Positions 40,730 to 51,432 of a DNA stretch of 64,000 bases are shown one piece after another. This DNA is from Acidobacteriota bacterium. Its GTDB lineage: Bacteria > Acidobacteriota > Thermoanaerobaculia > Multivoradales > Multivoraceae. Numbering within the stretch: the stretch's first letter is position 1; every line of letters begins with the position of its first letter. The stretch is from positions 62,001 through 126,000 of the forward strand of contig JAPPCR010000006.1 of the NCBI GenBank assembly GCA_028875725.1. Direction: 5' to 3'. The position numbers and the translations under genes were made by a program. A model generated the notes under the pieces. That model made no database searches, was not told the DNA's origin, and saw nothing but the letters and a program-made list of their open reading frames with translations.

Positions 40730-41730
40730 AGATCTCCGCCGGCCTGCCGACGGGGGTGTCCGCCGCCCTGTTCGACAGCGCGAAGCGGCGCCGCCGGCTG
40801 GAGGCGCGCCTTTCCGCGCTGCTGGAGGAGCGGGGTTTCGCAGAAGTCCTGCTGCCCATCCTCGACTACTTCGAGCCCTACCGGCCGTTGCTGACCGGTC
40901 GGCGGCTGGAGCAGCTCTACCGCTTCGTCGACCGGGACGGTCAACTGCTCGTTCTCCGGGGCGACTTCACGCCGATGCTGGCGCGGTTGCTCGCGCCTCA
41001 CCTCGACGAACTGGAGTTGCCGCTGCGCCTCTACTACCGTGGCGACGTCGTGCGTCACCAGCCCCTGCGTCCCGGCCGGATGCGCGAGTACTCCCAGTTG
41101 GGCGCGGAGCTTCTCGGCGGCGACGAGGCCGAAGCGGACGAGCGGATGTTGACCCTGTTCTTCGACCTGCTGCTCGAGGCGCGCGGCGAGGCTCCCGTAG
41201 CCGGCGACGGCGAGGAGCACGCCCTGCGCGTCGTGCTCGGCGTTGCCGGAGCGCTTGACGAGGTCCTGCTGGCCGCTGCCGGCGATCGCGAAGCCTCCGA
41301 CCTCGCGCTGCGCATCGCCAGCCGCGACCGGACCGCGGCGCGCCGGGCCGGCCTGGCCGAGGTCGTCGAGCGCGGCTACCCGACGGAGCTTTCGGTACTG
41401 GCCGGCTCCGCCGAGGCAGTGTCCGATCTCCTGGGGCTTCGCGACCGCCTGGCCGCGGCGTACCGGGGCCGGGGCATCGAGGTCGAGGTCGACCTCGCCG
41501 AGTTCGCTGCCGCCGCTCTCGACTCGCGCATCGGTGTCGGCGATGGCCCGCGCGGCTACTACGACGGCCTGATGTTCGCCGCCTACGCGCCGGGGACCGC
41601 CCTTGCCCTCGGCGTCGGCGGTCGCTACGACAAGGTGTTCCGGTCGCTCAGCGGCGACTGCTCGGCGGTCGGCTTCTCGCTCGGTCTCGACCTGCTGCTG
41701 GAACTCGGTGCCGCGGAGACGTGGACATGA
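40726..41730 (+). CDS. hisZ: ATP phosphoribosyltransferase regulatory subunit HisZ
   Basis: HisRS-like protein of 334 residues without tRNA-charging function; it pairs with short-form HisG for step 1 of histidine synthesis and its feedback control. Class II synthetase-like motifs are FAEVLLPILDYFEPY, LRGDFTPMLARLLA and RLYYRGDVVRHQP. GYYDGLMFAAYAPG and GVGGRYDKVF lie at the end. The ATG at 40726 overlaps the aroDE stop; the open frame upstream is a shadow. Confidence 0.92.
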   Translation: MKISAGLPTGVSAALFDSAKRRRRLEARLSALLEERGFAEVLLPILDYFEPYRPLLTGRRLEQLYRFVDRDGQLLVLRGDFTPMLARLLAPHLDELELPLRLYYRGDVVRHQPLRPGRMREYSQLGAELLGGDEAEADERMLTLFFDLLLEARGEAPVAGDGEEHALRVVLGVAGALDEVLLAAAGDREASDLALRIASRDRTAARRAGLAEVVERGYPTELSVLAGSAEAVSDLLGLRDRLAAAYRGRGIEVEVDLAEFAAAALDSRIGVGDGPRGYYDGLMFAAYAPGTALALGVGGRYDKVFRSLSGDCSAVGFSLGLDLLLELGAAETWT

Positions 41731-42365
41731 TCACGATTGGCCTGCCCAAGGGGCGGAACCTGGGCCCTGCCCGCGCTTCCCTCGCGGCTGCGGGACTGAA
41801 CCTCGACGGCCTTGACTCCTCGCGCTTGCGCCAGCGGTTCCCGGACCAGAACCTGCTGGGAACTCCGGTCGAAGTGCTGTTGCTCAAGGACTGGGACCTG
41901 CCGCTCTACGTCGAGCACGGGATCGTCGACTGCGCGATCGTCGGCTCGGACGTTCTCGAGGAAACGCAACCCGATGTCTTCCGGCCGCTACAACTGAAAG
42001 ACGGCCGAAGCCGCCTGTCCCTGATCGCCGAAGCGCCGGAGCTGCCGAAGCGTAGCGGCCAGCTCCGGGCGGCGACCCGCTACCCGGCCTGGGCAGCGCG
42101 GCTGCTGGCCGCCCGGAACCTCCACGTCGAGGTGATCCACCTGACCAGCTCGATCGAGCTTGGACCGCTGCTCGACCTGACCGATGTTGCGGTGGACATC
42201 GTGCAGACCGGCACGACGCTCCGCACGCACGACCTGCACGAGGTGGAGGTCCTGGCGCGGGTCGCGCCGACCTTCGTCGTCAACCGGGCGTCGTTTCACG
42301 CCCACCGGCGCCGGCTGAGCGGGTTGCTCGGCACACTCGAAGAGACGGAGACCGGCGGTGACTGA
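41727..42365 (+). CDS. hisG: ATP phosphoribosyltransferase catalytic subunit, short form
   Basis: First enzyme of histidine synthesis, 212 residues. It has TIGLPKGRN at the start, DWDLPLYVEHGIVDCAIVGSD and the PRPP-binding loop DIVQTGTTLR. It lacks the C-terminal regulatory domain of long HisG, fitting the presence of hisZ. ATG at 41727 overlaps the hisZ stop by 4 nt; a GTG two codons earlier is an alternative. Confidence 0.95.
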   Translation: MITIGLPKGRNLGPARASLAAAGLNLDGLDSSRLRQRFPDQNLLGTPVEVLLLKDWDLPLYVEHGIVDCAIVGSDVLEETQPDVFRPLQLKDGRSRLSLIAEAPELPKRSGQLRAATRYPAWAARLLAARNLHVEVIHLTSSIELGPLLDLTDVAVDIVQTGTTLRTHDLHEVEVLARVAPTFVVNRASFHAHRRRLSGLLGTLEETETGGD

Positions 42366-43698
42366 GGCGGGCGGCAGTGCGCTTCGAGTGCTCGCGGCCG
42401 GGAGTTCCGCCGGGCGGGAACGTCTGGAACTCCTCGACCGGCGGGGCCGTAGCGGTGTCGCCGCGGAGATCCGCCGGGCGGCGGCCGGGATCGTGGATCG
42501 CGTGCGGGCCGGCGGCGACGCGGCCCTGCTGGAGGCGGTGCGCCGCTTCGACCGCTTCGAGGCGCCCTCGGCCGATGCGCTGCGACTGGCTCCCGGCCCG
42601 CAGCCGGACTCGCCCGCCGTCGACCCCCACGTGGCCGAGGCGATCGAACGCGCCCGGGACGCGATCGATGCGTATCACCGAGCCTTGCTGCGCGGGCCCG
42701 GAGTCGAGCGGGTCGACCGGGACGGCGTCCGGATCGAGGAGCGTCGCATCGCCGTTCGCCGGGTCGGCCTCTACGTGCCGGGCGGCCGCTTCCCCTATCC
42801 GTCGACCGTCCTGATGACCGCGGTGCCGGCCCGGCTCGCCGGCGTGGAGGAGATCGTCGTCGCCACGCCGCCCCAGGCGTACCGGGACAGCCCGGTGCTG
42901 CGGCACGTTCTGGAGCTGGTTGGCGTGGACGAAGTGTGGGGCATGGGCGGGGCCCACGCGGTCGCGGCGCTCGCTTACGGCACGGAGTCGATCCGGCCCG
43001 TCGACCTGATCGCGGGGCCGGGCAACGCCTGGGTGGCGGCGGCCAAGCAGCACGTCGCGCGGGATGTCGGCGTCGACCGGGATGCCGGGCCGTCCGAGGT
43101 CGTCGTCGTCGCCACCGCCGGCGCTCCGGACCAGTGCGTCGCCGCCGACCTGCTGGCGCAGGCGGAGCACGATCCGCTGGCGGTCGCGGTTCTGGTCACC
43201 GACTCCGCCGAACTCGCGGAGAGCGTCCGCGGTGAGATCGACTCGCGACTTACGGGCCTGCCGACCGCCGAGACGGCCGCGGCGGCCATCGAGCAGCACG
43301 GCGCGGCCTTCGTCGCCGCCGACCTGGACGAGGCGATCGCGCTCGCAGAGCGCATCGCCCCGGAGCACTTGCAGTTGATGGGCGAGGCGGCCGAGAGACG
43401 GGCCGGTGAGTTCCGCAACGCCGGCGCGGTGTTCGTCGGCGCGTCGTCGCCGGTCGTGTTCGGCGACTACGTCGCCGGTCCCAGCCATGTTTTGCCCACG
43501 GGCGGCAGCGCGCGCTTTGCCTCCGGCCTCGGCACGGACGACTTCCTGCGGCGCAGCCACACCGTCCGCTTCTCTGCCGAGGCCGCCGCGACCTGGGCCG
43601 GCGCCGCCGAGACCCTGGCGAGCACGGAGGGCTTGGCGGCCCACGCGGCGGCGGCCAGGCTGCGCCGCGGGTCCGAAGACCGGGAGACCAGGCCGTGA
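42358..43698 (+). CDS. hisD: Histidinol dehydrogenase
   Basis: Zn- and NAD-dependent enzyme of 446 residues for the last two steps of histidine synthesis. Signatures are GLYVPGGRFPYPSTVLM, DLIAGPGNAWVA, DAGPSEVVV, LLAQAEHDP and APEHLQL, with DYVAGPSHVLPT near the end. GTG start overlaps the hisG stop by 8 nt. Confidence 0.96.
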   Translation: MTEAGGSALRVLAAGSSAGRERLELLDRRGRSGVAAEIRRAAAGIVDRVRAGGDAALLEAVRRFDRFEAPSADALRLAPGPQPDSPAVDPHVAEAIERARDAIDAYHRALLRGPGVERVDRDGVRIEERRIAVRRVGLYVPGGRFPYPSTVLMTAVPARLAGVEEIVVATPPQAYRDSPVLRHVLELVGVDEVWGMGGAHAVAALAYGTESIRPVDLIAGPGNAWVAAAKQHVARDVGVDRDAGPSEVVVVATAGAPDQCVAADLLAQAEHDPLAVAVLVTDSAELAESVRGEIDSRLTGLPTAETAAAAIEQHGAAFVAADLDEAIALAERIAPEHLQLMGEAAERRAGEFRNAGAVFVGASSPVVFGDYVAGPSHVLPTGGSARFASGLGTDDFLRRSHTVRFSAEAAATWAGAAETLASTEGLAAHAAAARLRRGSEDRETRP

Positions 43699-44789
43699 CC
43701 GGCCCCGTCGAGCGGGTGGCGGCTCTCGTGCGGCCGGAGGTGCGCGACCTGTCCCTCTATTCGCTGCACCAGGTCGAGGCCCGCTACAAGCTCGACCAGA
43801 ACGAGGCGCCCTGGGACCTGCCCCGGTCGCTCAAGCGGGAAGCCCTGGCCCGGCTGGCCGACCGGCCGTGGTCCGAGTACCCGGACTTTCACGCCGACCG
43901 GCTACGCCGGCTGATCGGCGACCTGCACGGCTGGCCCATGGAGGGCGTCCTGGTCGGCAACGGCTCCGGCGAACTGATCACGACGGTGCTCGAAGGGGTC
44001 GTCCGTCCCGGCCAGGAGGTGCTGATCTGCGACCCGAGCTTCAGCCCCTACAGGACGTTCGTCGGCCGCGCCTCCGGCGTGCCACGGCACTTGCCGCCGG
44101 CTCCCGATCTGGGTCTGCAGATGGACGAACTCCAGGCCGAGGTCGAGCGCGACCCGCGGCGGCCCGCGCTCCTGTGCACGCCGAACAACCCGACCGGCGC
44201 GGCGGCGGATCCCGCGACCGTGGAGCGTCTGGCGCGCTCGCTCGACGCGGCCCTTCTGCTTGACAACGCCTATGGGGAGTTCTGCCGCCACGACTACCGG
44301 CCGCTGGCGCGGACGAACGCGAACGTCATCCTGTTCCGGACCCTGTCCAAGGCCTGGTCCCTGGGCGGCATCCGTCTTGGCTACCTGCTGGCCGCGCCCG
44401 AACTCGTCGCTCAGTTGATCAAGGTCAAGCTTGCCTACAACGTCGGTCACGCCGCGGCCACCATTGGCGAGGTCGCGCTGGAACATGCCGACCGTTTCCC
44501 GCGTCGCGTCGCGGTTGTCAGGGGGCGGCGGGAGCAGTGGGCATCCATGCTCCGGGAGTTCGGTTTCGAGGTCTTCGACTCGGAAGCGAACTTCCTGCTC
44601 GCTCGCCACCCCCGCTGCAGCGAGATCCGCGACGGTCTGGCCGCAGCCGGCGTGCTGGTCCGGGACGTGAGCCGCTACCCGGGCCTCAGGAACTGCATGC
44701 GGATCGGGATCGGCTCCGGGCGGGCCCTGCGCGCGACCATGCACGCCTTGGGCGGAATGTTGTCTTCAACCTCGGGAGGCAAGTCATGA
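43695..44789 (+). CDS. hisC: Histidinol-phosphate aminotransferase
   Basis: PLP aminotransferase of 364 residues. It has YKLDQNEAPWDLP at the N-terminus, VGNGSGELI, the PNNPTGA motif and the PLP-lysine in RTLSKAWSLGGIRLGY. The GTG overlaps hisD by 4 nt (GTGA). It acts between HisB and the phosphatase; no histidinol-phosphatase gene is in the operon, so that activity must be encoded elsewhere. Confidence 0.94.
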   Translation: MTGPVERVAALVRPEVRDLSLYSLHQVEARYKLDQNEAPWDLPRSLKREALARLADRPWSEYPDFHADRLRRLIGDLHGWPMEGVLVGNGSGELITTVLEGVVRPGQEVLICDPSFSPYRTFVGRASGVPRHLPPAPDLGLQMDELQAEVERDPRRPALLCTPNNPTGAAADPATVERLARSLDAALLLDNAYGEFCRHDYRPLARTNANVILFRTLSKAWSLGGIRLGYLLAAPELVAQLIKVKLAYNVGHAAATIGEVALEHADRFPRRVAVVRGRREQWASMLREFGFEVFDSEANFLLARHPRCSEIRDGLAAAGVLVRDVSRYPGLRNCMRIGIGSGRALRATMHALGGMLSSTSGGKS

Positions 44790-45403
44790 GAACAGCGTCA
44801 ATCGAACGGAAGACATCCGAAACCCGGATCCGGGCCGACCTGTCGCTTGACGGAGGCGACCGCCGGATGGACACGCCGAACGGCTTCTTCAACCACATGC
44901 TGGACGCGCTGACCCGCCACGGCGGCCTGGGACTCGACCTCGTGGCTCGCGGCGATGTCGAGATCGACCTCCACCACACGGTGGAGGACACCGGGATCGT
45001 GCTCGGCGACGCTCTCCGTGAAGCGCTCGGGGATCGTGCCGGCGTGCGCCGCTTCGCACACGCCTTCGCGCCGCTCGACGAGGCTCTGGCCCGCGCCGTG
45101 GTCGACCTCTCGGGCCGTGGCTCCTTTCACTTCCGGCTGCCGCCGGAACTCGAGCAGGCCTGGGTCACGACCGAGTTCCCGCTCACCCTGGTCGGCGACT
45201 TCTTCGGTTCCCTGGCCGATCGCGGCCGGCTGACCCTGCACCTGGACGTGCTCTGCGGCCGCAACCCGCACCACGTGGCCGAGGCCGCTTTCAAGGCGGT
45301 GGCTCTCGCGCTGCGTGACGCGGTGTCGCTCGGGCCGGCCGTGTCTCCTGGGGCGGAAGGGGGCGCCGAGGTGCCGAGCACGAAGGGAAGTCTTACCGCA
45401 TGA
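44786..45403 (+). CDS. hisB: Imidazoleglycerol-phosphate dehydratase
   Basis: Manganese enzyme of 205 residues. It has both His-rich metal motifs, DLHHTVEDTGIVLG and NPHHVAEAAFKA, and GFFNHMLDALTRHGG near the start. It is the single-function form without the phosphatase domain. ATG at 44786 overlaps hisC (ATGA). The C-terminal 20 residues (AEGGAEVPSTKGS) are an extra tail. Confidence 0.95.
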   Translation: MRTASIERKTSETRIRADLSLDGGDRRMDTPNGFFNHMLDALTRHGGLGLDLVARGDVEIDLHHTVEDTGIVLGDALREALGDRAGVRRFAHAFAPLDEALARAVVDLSGRGSFHFRLPPELEQAWVTTEFPLTLVGDFFGSLADRGRLTLHLDVLCGRNPHHVAEAAFKAVALALRDAVSLGPAVSPGAEGGAEVPSTKGSLTA

Positions 45404-46086
45404 CCGGCACGCAAGCGACGGTGATCGACGCCGGTGTCGGCAACATCGGCAACCTGGTGCGGGCTCTCCGGCATCTGGGCGCCGAGGTCGAGATCACCTG
45501 CGACCCGGCGACGATTCGCGCCTCCCGCTGCCTGGTGCTGCCGGGGGTCGGCGCCTTCCGGCCGCCTCGGGAGATCCTGCGTGGTGCGCCCGAGGAGGCC
45601 ATTCGCTCCGCTGTCGACGCCGGCGCGACGCTGCTCGGCATCTGCATCGGCTACCAGCTCCTGTTCGACAGCAGCGAGGAGTTCGGGACGACGGACGGCC
45701 TCGGCCTGCTCGGCGGGCGGGTCACCGAGCTGCCGGGCGGCGTGCCCCTGCCGCACATCGGCTGGAACCGCGTCTTCGCGGTCAGGGACCACCCGCTGAT
45801 GACAGGCGCGACGAACGACGACCACTACTACTTCGTCCACTCCTTCGCTCCCCAGGACGTGCCGGAGGAGTGGGTGCTCGGGCGCTGTCGGCACGGCCGC
45901 AGTTTCCCGGCGATCACGGGCCGGGGTCGCATCGCCGGCACCCAGTTCCATCCCGAGAAGAGCGGCGCCGCGGGCCTGCGGCTGCTGCGCAACTACCTGG
46001 CCTGGGCGGGCGACCTGGCCGCCGCGGCCGATGGAGGAGCCCCGGAGGGCCATGGAGGAACACATGCAACTGCTGCCGGCCATTGA
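45400..46086 (+). CDS. hisH: Imidazole glycerol phosphate synthase, glutaminase subunit
   Basis: Class I amidotransferase of 228 residues that supplies ammonia to HisF. The oxyanion and nucleophile region is GICIGYQLLF with Cys; the His-Glu pair lies in TQFHPEKSG. GVGNIGNLVRAL opens the protein. It overlaps hisB by 4 nt and hisA by 23 nt; the C-terminal tail ([13 protein letters not shown]) lies in the overlap. Confidence 0.95.
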   Translation: MTGTQATVIDAGVGNIGNLVRALRHLGAEVEITCDPATIRASRCLVLPGVGAFRPPREILRGAPEEAIRSAVDAGATLLGICIGYQLLFDSSEEFGTTDGLGLLGGRVTELPGGVPLPHIGWNRVFAVRDHPLMTGATNDDHYYFVHSFAPQDVPEEWVLGRCRHGRSFPAITGRGRIAGTQFHPEKSGAAGLRLLRNYLAWAGDLAAAADGGAPEGHGGTHATAAGH

Positions 46087-46804
46087 CCTGCGAGGCGGTC
46101 AGGTCGTGCGTCTTATGCGCGGCGACGACCGGCGGCGCACCGTCTACGATGCTAGTCCGGGCAACGCGCTCCGCCGCTACCAGGAGGCCGGAGTCGGCCG
46201 CATCCACGTCGTCGACCTGGACGCGGCGTTCGGCGGCGCGCCGCAGCGCGGCGTCGTCCAGGCGCTGGCGCGGCAGGCACGGGACTTGCCGAAGGGCCGC
46301 GGCGGCATCCAGCTCGGCGGCGGCCTGCGCGACCGCGAGGCGGTCGAGTGGGCCTTCGCGGCCGGCTGCGAGCGGGCCGTCGTGACCTCGCTCATCGTCC
46401 GCGGCTTCGACGTGTTCACCGACCTCTGCCGCCGGTACCCGGGACGCATGGTGGCGGCGCTCGACATCGACGGCGGCGAGGTCCGGCTCGCGGGCTGGAC
46501 CGAGTCGGCCGACCGCTCACCGGCCGCCCTCTGCGCCGAACTCGCGGATCTGCCCGTGGCCGCGGTCCTGGTGACCGACATCTCCCGCGACGGGATGATG
46601 CAGGGCCCGAACATCGACCTCGCCTGCCGGATCGGCGACCTGGCCGGCGCGCCGGCGATCCTCTCTGGCGGCGTGCGCTCGGCGGCGGATCTGGAGGCCG
46701 CGGCGCGGCGGCCCCAGATCGAAGCCGCCATCGTCGGCCGCGCCCTCTACGACGGTTCGCTCGGCCTGGACGAGGCGATCGCCGCCTGCGGGAGCGCTTC
46801 ATGA
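46064..46804 (+). CDS. hisA: ProFAR isomerase HisA
   Basis: TIM-barrel isomerase of 246 residues. It begins [17 protein letters not shown] with the catalytic Asp, and has [22 protein letters not shown] with the second Asp and [11 protein letters not shown] at 46064 is chosen over 46031 and 46052 because GGAGG lies 5 nt upstream. Confidence 0.95.
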   Translation: MQLLPAIDLRGGQVVRLMRGDDRRRTVYDASPGNALRRYQEAGVGRIHVVDLDAAFGGAPQRGVVQALARQARDLPKGRGGIQLGGGLRDREAVEWAFAAGCERAVVTSLIVRGFDVFTDLCRRYPGRMVAALDIDGGEVRLAGWTESADRSPAALCAELADLPVAAVLVTDISRDGMMQGPNIDLACRIGDLAGAPAILSGGVRSAADLEAAARRPQIEAAIVGRALYDGSLGLDEAIAACGSAS

Positions 46805-47595
46805 GAGCCACCATCGAGCCGACCGGCCTGACTCGCCGGATCATCCCCTGCCTGGACGTGGCAGCCGGACGCGTGGTCAAGGGCGTCCAGTTCAAGAACC
46901 TCACCGACCATGGCGATCCGACCGAAGCGGCGGCCCGCTACGCTGCGGAGGGCGCCGACGAGATCGTCTTCCTCGACATCACGGCCGCGCCCGAACGCCG
47001 CGATACGGACCTCGACTGGGTGCGGCGGACCGCCGAGCAGGTGTTCATTCCCCTCAGCGTCGGCGGCGGCGTACGCAGCGTGGACGACGGCCGCAAGCTG
47101 CTTCTCGCCGGCGCGGACAAGCTGGGGATCAACACGGCCGCGGTCGCCGAGCCGGAGCTGCTCACTCGGCTCGCCGAGCGCTTCGGAAGCCAGTGCGTCG
47201 TGCTCTCCGTCGACGCGAAGCGCCGGGAGCCGGCCGGCGCCGGCGACCAGAGTTGGGAGGTCGTCACTCACGGTGGCCGCACGCCGACGGGACTCGATGC
47301 GCTGGAGTGGATCGAACAGGGGATCGAGCGCGGCGCCGGCGAGATCCTGCTCACCAGCATCGACAGCGACGGTACGAAGGAGGGATACGACCTGGAACTC
47401 CTGCGGCGGGCCTCCGCCCTGTCGCCGGTACCGGTGATCGCCTCCGGCGGCGCCGGCACCCTCGGGCACCTCGCCGACGCGCTTGAAACAGGCGCAGCGG
47501 CAGTTCTCGCCGCCTCGATCTTCCACCAGGAGACCTACTCGGTGGGCGCGGTCAAGGAGTACCTCGACCGCCGCTACCCGATGCGTATTCCCTAG
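46801..47595 (+). CDS. hisF: Imidazole glycerol phosphate synthase, cyclase subunit
   Basis: TIM-barrel enzyme of 264 residues that works with HisH. It has [19 protein letters not shown], the catalytic Asp in [17 protein letters not shown] and [18 protein letters not shown] at 46801 overlaps the hisA stop (ATGA). It is followed by the only real gap in the operon, 85 nt. Confidence 0.96.
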   Translation: MRATIEPTGLTRRIIPCLDVAAGRVVKGVQFKNLTDHGDPTEAAARYAAEGADEIVFLDITAAPERRDTDLDWVRRTAEQVFIPLSVGGGVRSVDDGRKLLLAGADKLGINTAAVAEPELLTRLAERFGSQCVVLSVDAKRREPAGAGDQSWEVVTHGGRTPTGLDALEWIEQGIERGAGEILLTSIDSDGTKEGYDLELLRRASALSPVPVIASGGAGTLGHLADALETGAAAVLAASIFHQETYSVGAVKEYLDRRYPMRIP

Positions 47596-47606
47596 CAACC
47601 GGGTGC

Positions 47607-47624
47607 GCCGGCGTCCACGCCGGC
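47607..47624 (+). other. Hairpin in the hisF-hisIE gap
   Basis: GCCGGCGT-CC-ACGCCGGC is an 8-bp palindromic stem in the 85-nt gap, the only non-overlapping junction between hisZ and trpA. It may be a processing site or a partial terminator. Confidence 0.4.
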
Positions 47625-47680
47625 ATCCGGGCCGAGACGACACACCGACCAGCCGACAGACCATCACGAGAGACGAACAG

Positions 47681-48334
47681 ATGACATTCCCGACGATCGA
47701 CCCGGCCGCGCTCACCTACGACGACCGGGGCTTGCTGCCCGTCGTCGTCCAGGACGTGCTCTCCGGCGCTGTGCTGATGCTCGCCTACGCCAACCGCGAG
47801 GCGGTGGAGCTGACCCTCTCGACCGGTCAGGCCCACTTCTTCAGCCGTTCCCGCCAGGAGCTTTGGCGCAAGGGCGCGACCTCCGGCAACACGCAGGCGG
47901 TGGTCGAGGTGCTCCAGGACTGCGACCGTGACGCCCTGCTGGTGCGGGCGCTGCCGGCCGGGCCGGCCTGCCATCTCTACACGCGGAGCTGCTTCGAGCC
48001 GAACGCCGCCGAGTTCGAGCTCGGCTGGCTGCGCCGCGTGCTCGCCGAGCGGGCGGAAGCACAGCCGGAGGAGAGCTACACCGCCCGCCTGCTCGAACAG
48101 GGCGTGGACCGCATCGCCCGCAAGGTCGCGGAGGAAGCGGGGGAGACGGTGATCGCCGGCGTCCGCGCGGACGCGGAACCGAAGTCCGCCGAGCGTCGTG
48201 GCGACCTCGCGGCCGAAGCCGCCGACCTGGTCTACCACCTGCTCGTCCTGCTGCAGGCAACCGGCGTCGAACTAGCCGACGTGGCCGCTGAACTGGGCCG
48301 CCGCCACCAGGATCTCGGGAAGTCGCCGTCATGA
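47681..48334 (+). CDS. hisIE: Bifunctional phosphoribosyl-AMP cyclohydrolase / phosphoribosyl-ATP pyrophosphatase
   Basis: Protein of 217 residues doing steps 2 and 3 of histidine synthesis. The HisI domain (1-115) has MLAYANREAVELT, FSRSRQELWRKG, and Zn/Mg ligands in QDCDRDAL and CHLYTRSCF. The HisE domain (125-217) has KVAEEAGETVIAG and EAADLVYHLLVLL. The start is ATG 47681. Its stop overlaps trpE (ATGA), joining the his and trp halves translationally. Confidence 0.95.
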   Translation: MTFPTIDPAALTYDDRGLLPVVVQDVLSGAVLMLAYANREAVELTLSTGQAHFFSRSRQELWRKGATSGNTQAVVEVLQDCDRDALLVRALPAGPACHLYTRSCFEPNAAEFELGWLRRVLAERAEAQPEESYTARLLEQGVDRIARKVAEEAGETVIAGVRADAEPKSAERRGDLAAEAADLVYHLLVLLQATGVELADVAAELGRRHQDLGKSPS

Positions 48335-49820
48335 GCCGGCCCGCCGCCGCCATCGCCCACACGCGCGAGTTCCTGGCCGACACGTCAACGCCGCTCGGCG
48401 TCTACCGAAAGCTGGCGGCCCGCGCGGACGGCGATGCTGCTGGCCGGCGCTTTCTCCTCGAGAGCGTCACCGGCGGCGAGCACGTTTCGCGCTACAGCTT
48501 CCTCAGCGCCGGTCCGTCCCAGGTCTGCCGGGTCTACCTCGACCGGCTCGAGATCGAGGACTGCCGGAACGGCCGCGGCGTGCAGGTGCAGACGGGCGAC
48601 CCCCTGGTCAGGCTTCGGCGCCTGCTCGACGGCGTGGCCGGCGATCCCGCGCCACCGCTGCCGTTTGCCGGCGGCTGGATCGGCGCCTTCGGGTTCGACG
48701 CGATCCGGCTCGCCGAGCCGTGCCTGGTCGACCATGTGGCCGGCCGGCCGCCGGACCCGTTCGGTCTGCCGGTAGCGATTCTCGCGCGCTACGACGAAGT
48801 GCTGGTCTTCGATCATGCCCACCAGCGGATCCTCGCGGTGGCGAATGAGATCGAGGGTGAGAGCACGGCCGCCGACGCGGAGACCCGTCTCGAGGAGCTG
48901 CAGTCCGTACTCGAGACCCGGGGTGAGGCGATGGCGGCGCGGGTCGAGGACCGGGGACTCAAGGCGGAAACGGCCGACCCCACTCTGAGCGACGAGGAGT
49001 ACTTCGGCGTCGTCAACAAGGCCAAGGAGTACATCGCCGCCGGCGACATCTTCCAGGTCGTGCTCGCCCGCCGCTGGGCGCTCGACCTCGACGTGCCGCT
49101 GACGACGGTCTACCGGGCCTTGCGCCTGGTCAACCCGTCGCCCTACATGGTGCTGTTCGAGGCGCCGGAGGTGTCGCTGATCGGCGCATCGCCCGAGATG
49201 CTGGTGCGCCGGACGGGTCGGCGGCTGGAGATGCGGCCGATCGCCGGCACCCGGCCGCGCGGCGGGAACCCCGTTGAGGACCGGGCCCTGGCCGAGGAAC
49301 TGATGGCCGATCCGAAGGAGCGCGCCGAGCACGTGATGCTGGTCGATCTCGGCCGCAACGATCTGGGGCGGGTGGCGTCTCCCGGCGCCGTCTCGGTCGA
49401 GGAATTCATGGTGATCGAGCACTACAGCGATGTGATGCACATCGTCAGCTCGGTCGAGGCGGAGCAGGCGGCGGGCGGCGGCAACGGCGCCGGATCGGCC
49501 CTCGACGCTCTCCTCGCATGCCTCCCGGCCGGCACGCTCTCCGGGGCGCCGAAGATCCGGGCGGTGGAGATCATCGACGAGCTCGAGCCGGAGGCACGCG
49601 GCATGTACGGCGGCTCGGTGGGCTACTTCTCGTTCGGCGGCGATATGGACACCTGCATCACGATCCGCACCCTGGCGCTCGTCAACGGGGAGGCCTCGAT
49701 CACCGCCGGGGGCGGCATCGTCGCCGACTCGGATCCGGTGCGCGAGGCGCAGGAGACCCGCGACAAGGCGGCGGCGCTGCTGCGGGCCGTGGCCCTGGCG
49801 CGCGAGCTGGAGGACCGGGC

Positions 49821-49824
<4 letters not shown>
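48331..49824 (+). CDS. trpE: Anthranilate synthase component I
   Basis: Chorismate-using enzyme of 497 residues. The Trp feedback site is in RFLLESVTGGEHVSRYSF. The catalytic half has GDIFQVVLARRW, RPIAGTRPRGG, EHVMLVDLGRNDLGR and GTLSGAPKIRAVEII. ATG overlaps hisIE by 4 nt and the stop overlaps trpG by 4 nt. Confidence 0.96.
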
Positions 49825-50391
<567 letters not shown>

Positions 50392-50399
<8 letters not shown>

Positions 50400-51432
50400 T
50401 CTCGACCTTTCCGCCCTGCTGAGAACGACGATCGCCGGCGAGGATCTTCCGGCGGCGACGGTGGAGGAGCTGTTCGGTCGCCTGATGGACGGCGAACTCT
50501 CGGAGGTCTGGAAGAGCGCGTTCCTTGTCGCGCTGGCGGCGAAGGGAGAGTCGGTCGGCGAGATCGCCGGCGCCGCCCGGGCGATGCGCGCGCGCGCGGC
50601 GCGCGTCGAGCACGGGAGTTCCGGCGTGATCGACACCTGCGGCACCGGCGGCGACGGCAGGGGCACGTTCAACATCTCGACCGCGGCCGCGCTGGTCGCG
50701 GCGGCGGGCGGCGCCCGCGTCGCCAAGCACGGCAACCGCGCTGTGTCGAGCCGGTCCGGCTCGGCCGACGTGCTGGCCGCGCTGGGCGTGAGGCTCTCCG
50801 GCTACACGGAGGCGCTCGGACGTTGTCTGGACGAGGTCGGCATCGTGTTCCTCTTCGCGCCGATGCTGCACCCGGCGATGGCCCAGGTCATGCCCGTGCG
50901 GCAGGAACTCGGCGTGCGCACCCTCTTCAACGTGCTGGGGCCCCTGACCAACCCCGCAGGCGCGAAACGGCAGTTGATCGGTGTCTTTTCGCCCGACCTC
51001 GTCGAACCGATCGCGCGGGTCCTGCTCGAACTCGGCAGCGAGCACGCTCTGGTCGTGCACGGCGACGGCCTCGACGAGATGACGACCACGGGGCCGACCG
51101 CGGTCGCCGAGGTCCGGGACGGCGAGGTCAGTACGTATGAGGTCCGGCCGGGCGACTTCGGTGTCGCCGCGGCGTCGCCTGAGGACCTGCTCGGCGGCGA
51201 CCCGGAGCGGAACGTCGAACTGATGCGCGGCGTGCTCGACGGCGGGAAGGGGGCGCTGGCCGACATCACCTGCCTGAACGCCGGGGCGGCGCTCTACGTG
51301 GCGGGCAGGGCCGACAGTCTCGCGGCTGGCGTCGCCGCGGCGTCCGAGGTCCAGGGTTCCGGCGCGGCTGCCGCGAAGCTCGCGGAACTCGTTGGCTGGA
51401 CCGGTTGGGACGAGGAAGGCGGCGGTGACTGA
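50392..51432 (+). CDS. trpD: Anthranilate phosphoribosyltransferase
   Basis: Enzyme of 346 residues. It has the PRPP motif DTCGTGGDGRGTFNIST, KHGNRAVSSRSGSADVL, the catalytic LGPLTNPAGA and VVHGDGLDEMT. ATG at 50392 overlaps trpG; the stop overlaps trpC by 8 nt. Confidence 0.96.
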
